A stretch of DNA of 64,000 nt from Rhizaria sp. SCN 62-66. Taxonomy: Eukaryota > Rhizaria, unplaced. Positions 39,731-49,289 of this stretch are shown here, piece after piece. The DNA is taken from contig MEDY01000085.1 in assembly GCA_001724265.1 (NCBI GenBank), positions 1 to 64,000 on the forward strand, in the 5' to 3' direction. The notes under the pieces were generated by a model. That model saw nothing but the letters and a program-made list of their open reading frames with translations, was not told where the DNA came from and ran no database searches. Position 1 is the first letter of the stretch; the number at the start of each line of letters is the position of its first letter. The position numbers were made by a program, and so were the translations under genes.

Positions 39731-41068
39731 ATTAGTCAGAAAGAAACCAGATCCAAGCAGGGCAAATCAAGGAGGCAGTTGATGAGTTGAGTACCAGTCA
39801 GTTTCGATGCGTGCACAAGTGTGTCTCTCTCGATACACGTGTCGTTTATGTAGGTGTGCATATGACTGTGCTAAAACGTGTTTTTGCGCGTTTACGCCGT
39901 CGTATGTGCGCTCTCTCCGGCTGGTGCTAAGCAGTGGTGCTGCTTTGTGTATGCTATGTGTGTCGAGTGTAGAAGCGTCCACGTGTAAAAAGTCGCCTTT
40001 CCAGCGCTGTGATGTAAGATAGTGTAATTCTATCTCACTCCTGTCGAATGCGGTGTGCGCTATAATCGTAATGTGTGCTTGTCGCTGCTTGTTCCTTCTT
40101 ATTTCGGGATATCAGTGAAAAATATTGAAAAAGCAAAGAAACCATTCGTGTAGGCGTGATTGTTTGTGCTCCTTGTATGAGCCATCGTGCGTTTTATTGT
40201 TATAAAGTTCATAATTCCTATTGTACCTTATCTTCCAACTGCCTGCTATTCTCTGAACTTTTGTTTAGTTTGCTTAGTTGTACAAGATTTGTTCACTTCA
40301 ACGTACGTATAAATGTGATGTTGTACAGTTTAATTGGGGTAAAATATGTGCATTAATGTTTGCTGTCATCAGAATTGTCCAAATTCATTCTTGATTTCAT
40401 GTTTTTGACGCTTCGCATGCCTGCGAGTATTAGCCACTGTTCAGTCGAGGCTCTGGTTCTGGAAAAAGACTTGGACGAACAAGGCAATCGAAGAGATGAA
40501 ACGATTGTTGAGTGTGCACTGTGGTGAATGTCAGTGTGGATATTATAGGTTTCAATTGAAACTAGTGCTCGATTTTACTCTCCTGCTCAAATTGTAGAAC
40601 TTGTCAGGATGATATTTATCGTCTCTAGCCGCTCTTTGTAAAGTGACACAGTTCTCCTTTGCTCTTGTCGTATCGTTCCCCGCTATCGCTCCTCCCGACG
40701 CTCACAATTGCCTAAAATCATTCTCTGTATCTATGTATAGACTGTAAACCTTCTTTTCTTTTCCAGGTCGCCTTCTTCTTTCTCGAAGGAAACCAGGCGC
40801 CTCTCCCACAGCAGTAGCTTCACAGGCGCGCTCCTCGAACAGGTAGCAACGGAGTAAGCTCTCTACGCCTGCGCCTCGACTTGCGCAGTCAAGACTCGCT
40901 TTGCAAGCATCTTGCCGACCTGCTGTTTAAACAAGGCCGCAGTAGCAGCCCTTGTATTCCGAGTCCAGACCAGCTGCCTCCCCGCAGACTGCGCCGCCTC
41001 GCACACAGTCATCTCCGACGCTCGCCGCCCTCCGCGACTGAGCACACCCGTCCGCCCCGCGCTTCACG
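39731..41068. promoter_or_regulatory. 1.3-kb gap, prefoldin 6 / WD40-PH gene
   Basis: AT-rich to about 40760, then a GC-richer leader just before the WD40 ATG. GTACGT at 40303 and the strong acceptor TTCTTTTCTTTTCCAG ending at 40766 suggest a 464-nt 5' UTR intron of the WD40 gene. No other gene seen. Confidence 0.4.
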
Positions 41069-44000
41069 ATGGAGGTCCGCGACGAAGTGGTGTGCGTGTC
41101 CGCGCACCCGACGCTGCCGGTGATTGCGTACGGCTGCATGACGCGCACCCGCCATCCAGAAGTCGATGAGTCCGTCGTGCGCGGCGTCGTCAAGATCTGG
41201 AACTACGAAAAGCGCGTGTTCGAGTACGTCATCAGCGAGTCCGGATCCGTCACCGCGGTCAAGTTCTCCCCCGATGGCGGAATTCTGGCCGTGGCGCGCT
41301 CCGGCGACCCGCGGTTTACGCCGGCGACGGACGAATCGCTGTTCCGCGTTGCGCTGTACAACTCCGAGGACCACTACCGCCTGCTCAAGACCGACACGGA
41401 CTCGATCGAGGAGCTGCTGATGCTACACTACGCGCCCATCACGGCGCTCGCCTTCTGTCACGTCGACCTGGGCGCGGGCGACAAGACGAGCTGGGGCAAG
41501 ACCTCCGTGGACATGGACGCCGCCGCGGCCGCCGCCGCCAAGGCCGTGCAGAGGCCCTGGATGAAGCGCATCGCGCGCAAGCCTCCGCCGACGGTCAAGT
41601 ACCTCACACTCCTCGCATCGGGCTGCCACGACGGCAGCATCCGCCTCTGGGACTACGTGGGCAACGCGGCGACCGTGGTGCCGTGCCCCGACACGATCGG
41701 CGCGCCGTCGGTCCGTGAGTTGAGTTTCACCACCGACGGACGCGTGCTCGCCGCGCTCTTCTCCAATAACACACTCGCGATGTGGTCCTTCTCCGCCGCG
41801 CGGCCGCGCCAGGCCAAGATCAATCGCGAGGCGCTCGCGGCGCGGCTGCGCGCCGAGTACGAGCAGAAGGTCAGCGCGCTCGCGATGGAGGAGAAGCTCC
41901 GTGGGCTCCGCAAGAAGAGCAAGAAGAAGCTCGACGCCGAGCGCGCACTCGAGCACGAGAAGATCCAGGAGTACGTCGACACCATGACGGACCTGCTGCC
42001 ACCGCCCGCGGTGCCGCTCGTGGGTCATCCGAACCTGTTCCTGCGCTGCGTGGTGCCCAAGGACAAGCGCGATCGGCGCGTGCTGCGCTCGATGTGCATG
42101 GTTCCCGGCTTCCGCAACCCGTCGGGATACCTTATGACGAGCTCAGACCCGCTGGCGGCGATGAGTATGGACGACACGCTGCCGCCGCCGTACCCCGAGG
42201 CGGACATCGACACAAAGCTCGTGCTCAAGATGCTCAACCGGATGCGGCTGGGCGAGAACTTCCTCTCGCTCTTCCTCGTCCGCGGCCAGGACCTGATGTA
42301 CAACGGCGCCGACGTGCACATGTTCGACACGCACCTCAAGGAAGAGCTGCGGCGCGCGCTCGAGGAGCGGCTCCGCGAGAAGCTCGCGCAGACCGACGCG
42401 CGCCTTGCCGAACAGGAGGCCGCGCTGATCCAGGACGAAGAGATGGACATCCAGGAGGAAGTCTTTTACGACGACGAGACGGGCGCCGAGACTCATCGGC
42501 GCGCGCGCACGGACGAAGAGAAAGACGCGATCCGCGAAGACTTGGTCAAGCGGCGCGCCGAGCTGGAGCTGGCGAAGCGCATCAAGAAGGAGGAGGACGA
42601 CCAGCGTATCCGCGCTAAGCTCCGCAAGACGGCCTCGGGTGGCGGCGCTGGCGCGGCGGGGCTTGATAAGGGCGGCGACGAAGCGCCCGGCGACGACCTG
42701 GACATGAAGGCGCTGGCCGAGCTCGAGGAGGAGGAGAAGGAACGCCTGATGGGCACCGCGATGGAGGAGGGCTCGGACCTGCGCATTCTGACCGTGGGCG
42801 TGCACATGGAGTACATCGACCCGCTGCCGTACCCGCCCGAGGCGCTCAAGGCTGTGCAGCAGTACAACCTCGACCGCTACCGCGCCATGATCGCCGCGGG
42901 CGTCGCCACGGGTGATGAGCTGCCAGAAGCGCTGGCGCTGCCCAAATCGTCCGCGACTCTGCCGCCGGTGCGGCACGTGCTGGATCCGAACCCCGAGTGG
43001 CGCGCCAAACAGGAGGCCGCAGAGAAGAACCGCATCGCGCCCGGTGATCGCGAGTTCGACGTCGTGGGCGAACTGCTCGTGCGCGACCTGCACCGTGAGT
43101 ACCTGTTCCCGTTAGCGGACTTGCAGCAGATCCAGATCGGCAAGTTCTCTGTCGAGCACCTCTCGGACGAGGGCGCCAACAACGACCCGCTGCGGTGCTT
43201 TTCGCTGATTGGCGAGCACGACCAGCTGCACTTGGTGGCGCCCACGCGCCAGGTGATGAACGAGTGGATCTGTTCGATCCGCCACATCCTCTGGCGCGCG
43301 GGCCGCAACCTCGCCCCCACGGCCGTGTCTGAGCAGTACCTGGTCGACGCGCCGCCGCCGATTGAGTTCCTCGACATGGAGCTCGTGCAGGCGCTGGCGC
43401 AAAACATGTCGCTGGGCATGATCGAGCTCGTCGCCAACGCCAAGCGCCGCACGGGCGCCTCGCGCGGCGGCTCTGTCGGCTCCACGGGCGGCGTCACGGG
43501 TTCCGCCGCGATCGAGGATGTGGAGGCGCCGGACGTGGACGACCCGGGGCAGGACAACCTGGACAAGATCTTCAGCACGATGTGCCACTCGTACCGTTGC
43601 TTCGCGGGCGGTGACGCCTTCGCGGGCGTGTTGCACGTGCGCGTGAACCACGAAGCCGTGTACGAGCATTATTGCCTCGACAACATCGCCGTCGCACCCG
43701 GCGCCGAGACTGGCGGCGCGACCAACACGGTGGGTGGCGCGACGACCATCGTCGGCGGCACCGTAGTGGCGACGGCGCTGGAAGTCAAGCCGCGCGAGGC
43801 GCTGGGCCCGCGGCTGGGCGAAGTGGACATCATTCGTCTCCTCGCGGTGGCGACGGGCCAGCACAAGGACGCCGAGACGGGAGACTGGATGTGGACGCAG
43901 GTGTCGAGCCGTGCACGCACGCCCAACATCCGCTCGTCGGACGCGTGCATCGACGGCCGCTTCGTGGTGACCGCCGAGGCCGTGCTGCCCCCGGGGCTGC

Positions 44001-45052
44001 TGACAGACGACCTCGAGGACGTCACGGAGGAGGACGAGCTGGCTGAGGTGAACATGGACGTCAACGCCATATCCTTCGAGACCGGCACCACCACGAACGC
44101 GGGCGACGCCGGTGACAAGCAGGGCGGCTCTGGCGACGGCGGCGACGGCCAGGGCTCCGGCTCCGGCGGCGGCGGCGGCGACGGCGACTCTGGCGCTGGC
44201 GCGGGCGGCGGCGGCGACGGCGCTGACGCCGGCGCGGGCGGCTCCGGCGGCAGCGGCGACAAGGCCGGCGACGGCAGCGACAAGCAGGGCGGCGGCGGCG
44301 GTGACAGCGACCTCGCGGGCAACTTCGCCGATCTCATGAACGTCAACGGCGCGACGCTGAGTAGCGCGACGATCGCGCAGATCCGCGCGCGTGCGCAGGC
44401 CATGGCGACGCACACCGTTTCGGTCTGGCGCATCGTGGACAACAACCTCGTGCGCTTCCCCATTGGGTTGCACGACGGGCCCGTGCGCCACGTGACGTTT
44501 CTGCCGCAGAAGCTGCTGCGCCGCGCGGGCTCCAAGTACAAGCCGGGCGCGGGCGCGTACAACGTCGTGTCGGGCAGCGAGGACGAGACTGCGCGGCTGT
44601 GGACCTTCGGGCCTAGCGACCTGGACGTCACGCGGTCCGAGAAGACGCCACTGCAGCCGCTGCAGATTGTGGAGCGGCCGTACTTCCTGCGCGCGATGCT
44701 GGACGAGCCGTCGCTGGCGCAGCAGGGCGGCGGAGGCCAGCACGTTGCCGACACGGGCGCGATCGCCGATGCCAGCCACGACGACGAGTCGATGCTGGGG
44801 ACGAGCACGGTGCCCAAGCCCGAGCGCAAGCTCACGCCCGCGCAGCAGGCCGCGCTCGACGCCGAGGCGCAGCGGCTCAAGGCGCGCAAGCAGCTGGCCG
44901 CCGAGATCACGATTCACCGCCAGTCGAGCATCGCGTTCGGCGAGGACTTCAAGGGGCAGAAGCCGGGCACCAAGATGAAGCAGCTCAACCGCTTCCTCGC
45001 CGTGCGGTCTGCAGAGCCTGTCGACGGCGACGAGGATCCCATCATGAAGTAA
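41069..45052 (+). CDS. WD40 and PH-like domain protein of unknown function
   Basis: 1,327 residues, single exon, ATG 41069. N-terminal WD repeats (VVCVSAHPTLPVIAYGCM, VRGVVKIWNYEKR, VTAVKFSPDGGILAVARSG, LASGCHDGSIRLWDYVG, RVLAALFSNNTLAMWSF) fill about residues 1-250. Charged coiled coils follow at about 255-315 and 425-560 (Glu/Arg/Lys/Ala). At about 661-745 is a PH-like block (VVGELLVRDLHREYLFPLAD, LHLVAPTRQVMNEWICSIRH) with the terminal-helix Trp expected of PH folds. A Gly/Asp/Ser run occupies 44094-44330. At about 1138-1181 one more WD-like repeat appears (VRHVTFLPQK, YNVVSGSEDETARLWTFG). Stop TAA. I do not recognise an orthologue. Confidence 0.85.
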   Translation: MEVRDEVVCVSAHPTLPVIAYGCMTRTRHPEVDESVVRGVVKIWNYEKRVFEYVISESGSVTAVKFSPDGGILAVARSGDPRFTPATDESLFRVALYNSEDHYRLLKTDTDSIEELLMLHYAPITALAFCHVDLGAGDKTSWGKTSVDMDAAAAAAAKAVQRPWMKRIARKPPPTVKYLTLLASGCHDGSIRLWDYVGNAATVVPCPDTIGAPSVRELSFTTDGRVLAALFSNNTLAMWSFSAARPRQAKINREALAARLRAEYEQKVSALAMEEKLRGLRKKSKKKLDAERALEHEKIQEYVDTMTDLLPPPAVPLVGHPNLFLRCVVPKDKRDRRVLRSMCMVPGFRNPSGYLMTSSDPLAAMSMDDTLPPPYPEADIDTKLVLKMLNRMRLGENFLSLFLVRGQDLMYNGADVHMFDTHLKEELRRALEERLREKLAQTDARLAEQEAALIQDEEMDIQEEVFYDDETGAETHRRARTDEEKDAIREDLVKRRAELELAKRIKKEEDDQRIRAKLRKTASGGGAGAAGLDKGGDEAPGDDLDMKALAELEEEEKERLMGTAMEEGSDLRILTVGVHMEYIDPLPYPPEALKAVQQYNLDRYRAMIAAGVATGDELPEALALPKSSATLPPVRHVLDPNPEWRAKQEAAEKNRIAPGDREFDVVGELLVRDLHREYLFPLADLQQIQIGKFSVEHLSDEGANNDPLRCFSLIGEHDQLHLVAPTRQVMNEWICSIRHILWRAGRNLAPTAVSEQYLVDAPPPIEFLDMELVQALAQNMSLGMIELVANAKRRTGASRGGSVGSTGGVTGSAAIEDVEAPDVDDPGQDNLDKIFSTMCHSYRCFAGGDAFAGVLHVRVNHEAVYEHYCLDNIAVAPGAETGGATNTVGGATTIVGGTVVATALEVKPREALGPRLGEVDIIRLLAVATGQHKDAETGDWMWTQVSSRARTPNIRSSDACIDGRFVVTAEAVLPPGLLTDDLEDVTEEDELAEVNMDVNAISFETGTTTNAGDAGDKQGGSGDGGDGQGSGSGGGGGDGDSGAGAGGGGDGADAGAGGSGGSGDKAGDGSDKQGGGGGDSDLAGNFADLMNVNGATLSSATIAQIRARAQAMATHTVSVWRIVDNNLVRFPIGLHDGPVRHVTFLPQKLLRRAGSKYKPGAGAYNVVSGSEDETARLWTFGPSDLDVTRSEKTPLQPLQIVERPYFLRAMLDEPSLAQQGGGGQHVADTGAIADASHDDESMLGTSTVPKPERKLTPAQQAALDAEAQRLKARKQLAAEITIHRQSSIAFGEDFKGQKPGTKMKQLNRFLAVRSAEPVDGDEDPIMK

Positions 45053-45380
45053 GCGCACGGCGCGACGCGGCGGGGGTGAACTGTACATGTAGTACGCGTG
45101 CGAGTGTGAATGTGAATGCTGGTGCTAGCACGCATAGGATAGCTAATTAAGGAATATCGAGTGTACATGTGTGATATATATGTTTGCTTTTCATGGATGT
45201 AATTCTTTTGTAACCGGGAACAAGATGAAGACAAATAAATGTGTATTGATTCAGAAACTTTTACTTGTGTGTACGAACTTGACACTTTAATGATAAAACA
45301 ACTTTTTGAATGACTGGAAACGAACGAAACAAAACAAAAATAAACCTCACACACGCGCTTTTATACACGCGTTACTTTCT
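45053..45380. other. convergent intergenic, WD40-PH gene / HDAC
   Basis: AT-rich tail-to-tail spacer; ACAAATAAATG near 45232 is a possible poly(A) signal. Confidence 0.4.
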
Positions 45381-48300
45381 TTACTTCTGCTGCTGTTGCT
45401 GGGAGGCGAGCTTGCGCTTCTTCTCCTCGGCGGCCTGCTGCTCGAGCTCTGCGTTGAGCGCGACGTAGTCGACCGCGGCGCGCGCGCGGCGGGGGCGCGA
45501 CGGCGCGTCGCCCTCGGCCGCAGCGGCAGCGGCAGCGGCAGCGGCGGCGGCGGCCGTGGCGGAGGCGCCAGCGACGTCATCGATCATGGCCTCGCCCGCG
45601 CCAGTGCCGGCGCCAGAGGACGCGGCGGCAGCCACGGCGGCGTTGGCCGCGACGGCGGCAGCGGCGGCGGCCTCAGCGCGAGCGCGCATAATGCGCATGC
45701 GCTCCTCCGCACGCTCGGCGGCACGTTGCTGCTCGCGGGCGAGGTCCTCGTCCTCGGCGGCGCGGTCCGCGGCCGCGGCCTCGGCGTCGTAGTGCTCAGG
45801 GCTGCCCTCAGCGAGCGCGCGCACGTGCGCCGCAACGGACTTGGCGAACGGCGACGCGGCCTTGCCGGCGATGCGGTAACCGCCCTCGAGTACCGACACA
45901 ATGCGGCCGCCCGAGACGGCGTTGGCGACCTTGACGAGCTCCTTGGTGATCCAGTAAAAGTCGCGCTCGTCGATGGCCAGGTAGCCCAGGTTCATGTCGT
46001 CACGCTTGTGCGCGTCGAAGCCGGCCGAGATGAACAGCACGTCGGGCTTGAACTGCAACAGGCGCGGGATGATGGCGTGGCGCCAGACCTGCCGCCAGGC
46101 GCGCACCGAGAGCTTGGCGGGCATGCCCACGTTGAGCACCTGGGGCGTCCGCTCGCACAGCAGCGTGGGCGGAACGGCGGCGGCCGACACGCAGCGCGAG
46201 GCCACGGCTTCCTCGACGCCTGCCGAGGTGGTGCCTGAGTCGGGGTAGAACCAGGGCCCGTCGCCCGCGCGGCGGCCGTGCACCGAAGCGAAAAACACGT
46301 GCCGCGGGTCGTCGTGGTCAAGCCAGGGCTTGTAGGACCGCTTGGAGACCGTTACCGAAGTCGTGTGCTCGTCGGAGAAGGTGCTGGTGACGACGCGCGG
46401 CTCGAGGTTGCGCACCACGGCCTCGGTGCCGTTGCCATGGTGAACGTCGAAGTCGACGATTGCGACGCGGCGCACGGTCGACCGGTGCACGCAGCGCGCG
46501 TACGCGGCGCCAATGGCGGCGTTGTTGAGGAAGCAGAAGCCCGAGGACGAGCCCACGCGGTCGGCATTGTGGACCACGCCCACGGGGCCCGCGTGGTGCC
46601 CGGGCGGCCGTACCACCACGAACGCGGTCTTGTTCTTGCCCGCCACGACGCGGTCCACGGCGTCAAGCACCAGCCCCGCCGCGTGCTTGGCAGCGACGTA
46701 GGTGCCCGCCGAGACGGCCGTGTCGCCGTCGAGGTGGCTGAGCCGGATCTTGGCCTCCGCGGCGGCGGCGGCGGCGGCCTCGTGCGCGGCGGCGCTGGCG
46801 GCGGCGGCCGCGGTCTGCGCTGCGATGCGGTCCGCGGCGGACGCGTCGGTCGCGGCGGCGGCCTCGGCGGCGGCGGCAGCGGCGGCCTCGGCGGCGGCGG
46901 CGGCGGCGCGCGCGGTGGCCGCGGGGGCGATCATGGTGTTGCGGTCGACAAGCGCGTTGACCAGCGCCGTGGTCTCCTCTTCTGTGCCCCGCTCCAGCCC
47001 CGCGGCGGCCTCTTCGAGCGAGTGGATGTACTGGTACTCGTGGCAGCGCAAAATGTCCACCACGGGCGCCGCGCGCGACCGCGCGTTCCATTCAATCGCC
47101 CCACTGTGCGGCACACCAGCAGCAGCAGCGCTGGTCGCGACATAGGCGCCATCGACGACAGCGGCGACCGCGGCGGCCGAGGCGGGGTCGGCGCAGGGCG
47201 CGAACTCGCCGCCCGTGAGCACGCCGTCGTCCTTGTTAAGCAGGACCTGGAGCCGGCGCACGTTCTCGGGCGGCGGCGACGCGCGGCGCGTGATAACGCC
47301 GCTCGTCGTCGTGAAGTGGTTGAAGCCCGTGCGCGTCCACGATAGCAGCAGCGGCGCACGCATGTTCCCAGCGCTCGCAGGAGCGCTGCTGCTAGGCTCG
47401 TTGCTGTTGCTGTGGCTGTTGCGGAGGAACCAGTCGTGCGGCGTGCGGCCTAACTTATCGCGCGCGTCGGGGCTCGCGCCGCGCGCCAGCAGCAGCTGCA
47501 CCATGGGCGACGCCGCCCGCCAGTCCGCGCTGGGATTTGCCGCGGTCGCGCGCGGGGCCGCGTAAAAGGCCGCCGCGTGCAGCGCTGTCCAGCCGCGCGC
47601 GTTAGCGGCGTCGAGCTCGGCCGCGGGGCACAGCTGCGTGCTGTTGCTGCTCGCGCCCGCTGCGGCAGCCGAGACAGTGCCTGGGAGCGCGGGCATCGGC
47701 ACCGGGGTCAGCAGTGCCTCCGTGGCGGCGACGTGGCCGAACTGGGCCGCCAGGTGCAGTGGTGTGTCGCCGTCCTTGTCCTTGGTACGCGTGCTGGCGT
47801 TACCGAGGTCGTCCCACGCTGTCTCGGGCAGCGGCGGCGCCAGAAGCGGCACGGCCTCGGCGACGTCGAAGTGCGCGGCCCAGTGCAGCGGGGTGCGGCC
47901 CAGGTCGTCCGTGGCCCCGGGGTCGGCCCCTGCGGCGAGCAGCAGGCGCGCGCACTCGACAGCGGCGGCGCGGTGGCGCGGGAAGCCCGCGACATGCATC
48001 GCCATGTGCAGCGCGGTTGACCCGTTGGAGCGGAACGTGGTCTCGGCGCCAGCGTCGAGCAGGCGCGCCAGCGCGGCCGGGTTGCGCGACAGCACGGCGA
48101 CGTGGACCGGGGTGAGCCCGTCGGCGTCGGCGGCGTCGAGGTTGAGCTCGCGCGCCACAGGGTTGAACCCGCCCGCGCCGTCGACGGGCGGCATGAAGAG
48201 CGTCGCCAGGAACGCCTCGTCATGCGCCTCGATGGCGTCGTGCAGCGCGTCGCGGCGGCGCGCGGCGGCGCGAAACACAGGATCCAGGTACGGCGGCAGC

Positions 48301-48811
48301 GGCGGCAGCGACACGTCGTCGCCGTCGGCAGGGGCGCCGAGGCCATGCGCGACCGAGGGGAGGTGCGCGGAGGGCGCGGCCGTGGAGCGCGGGAGCGCAC
48401 CAATGGTGGGGACGGGGGCGGCTGCGTCAGCCAATAGCGCGGCCAGCTCGTCATCGGCGTCGTCGGCGTCGTCCTCGGTGATGTCGGTGTCGTCGTCGTC
48501 GGAGCCCGTCGGGTCGTTGGTCTCGGTATCGTGCACTTCGCCGTCGTCGGCGTCGTCGGCGTCGGACGCGGCCTCTTCGGAGTCAGAGGCGGGGCCGTTG
48601 TCGGAGAGCTCTTCCTCTTCCTCCTCGCCCAGCGAGTCGTCGTCGGGAAGGGACACGAGCTCCTCAACGGGGCCTCCGCGGCGGCTGCGCAGGGGAAGAC
48701 AAGAAGTCAGAGGACAGGAGTGAGCGCAAATGACGGGATAGTGAACTAAAAGTGAGACTCGTATGATTAGCTTACTGACATAGTAGAACATAGAGCGTAC
48801 CTTCGGGACAT
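45381..48811 (-). CDS. class II-like histone deacetylase with N-terminal ankyrin repeats (two exons)
   Basis: Zn-dependent lysine deacetylase. Exon 1 is 11 nt (48811-48801, MSR plus two bases); exon 2 is 48684-45381. Total 1,104 residues. An acidic N terminus is followed by at least five ankyrin repeats at about 130-440 (DADGLTPVHVAVLSRNPAAL, NGSTALHMAMHVAG, LGRTPLHWAAHFDVAE, DGDTPLHLAAQFGHVA, RGWTALHAAAFYA). The catalytic domain retains RPPGHHAG, GFCFLNNAAIGAAYA, VDFDVHHGNGTEA, ISAGFDAHKRDD and LEGGYR, so metal ligands and catalytic Tyr are present. A helix of about 70 Ala/Glu residues (46740-46930) is inserted before GHHAG. The tail is Ala-rich, then basic (KKRKLASQQQQQK). Stop TAA. Confidence 0.93.
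48685..48800 (-). other. intron in HDAC gene (116 nt)
   Basis: Donor GTACGC after ATGTCCCGAAG, acceptor TCCCCTGCGCAG before CCGCCGCGG. The join reads MSRSRRGGPVEELV in frame. Confidence 0.8.
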
Positions 48812-49289
48812 GAGTGCTTAGACCTGGGAAGTGAGTGATTCAAGGACAGGAGCGAATAACCGGAGATTGGAAAGCAGGCAGAAAAAGCGATGATGAGAGT
48901 GGCGGACTTCAAGCCTGATCATAGACAATATCTTAGAATCCAGGATTAAGAAAAATAGGTAGTATATTGAAATATGTTATATAGCGAAACTAAGTAATCG
49001 TATCCCTTTGTCATCGACACAGATCCCACAAGTCATTGATTCTTCGTGAGTATATCGTGGTCCTGAGTAGCGTTTCGGTCCAACCACAAGCGACAAAGTG
49101 CGACATTCACAGTGAACAATATAAAACATCGCCGCAAGTGTAGGTAGTGTTAATATTAATCGCATTTACGTATGGTTTAAGAGCGTTCAAGTGATGGGAA
49201 ATTACAAAAAAGAAATGTTTCAAGTGAGCTGCAATATTATACACATGAAATCAGTCATACAAATGAATCATACAAATCATTGCGAATAG
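48812..49289. other. gap, HDAC promoter and 3' end of giant gene
   Basis: AT-rich. A 62-codon frame on the minus strand (49165-48977) could contain a last exon of the upstream giant gene if its GTACGT at 49307 is used. The only tentative acceptor is CTACTCAG near 49065, so I leave it open. Confidence 0.3.
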
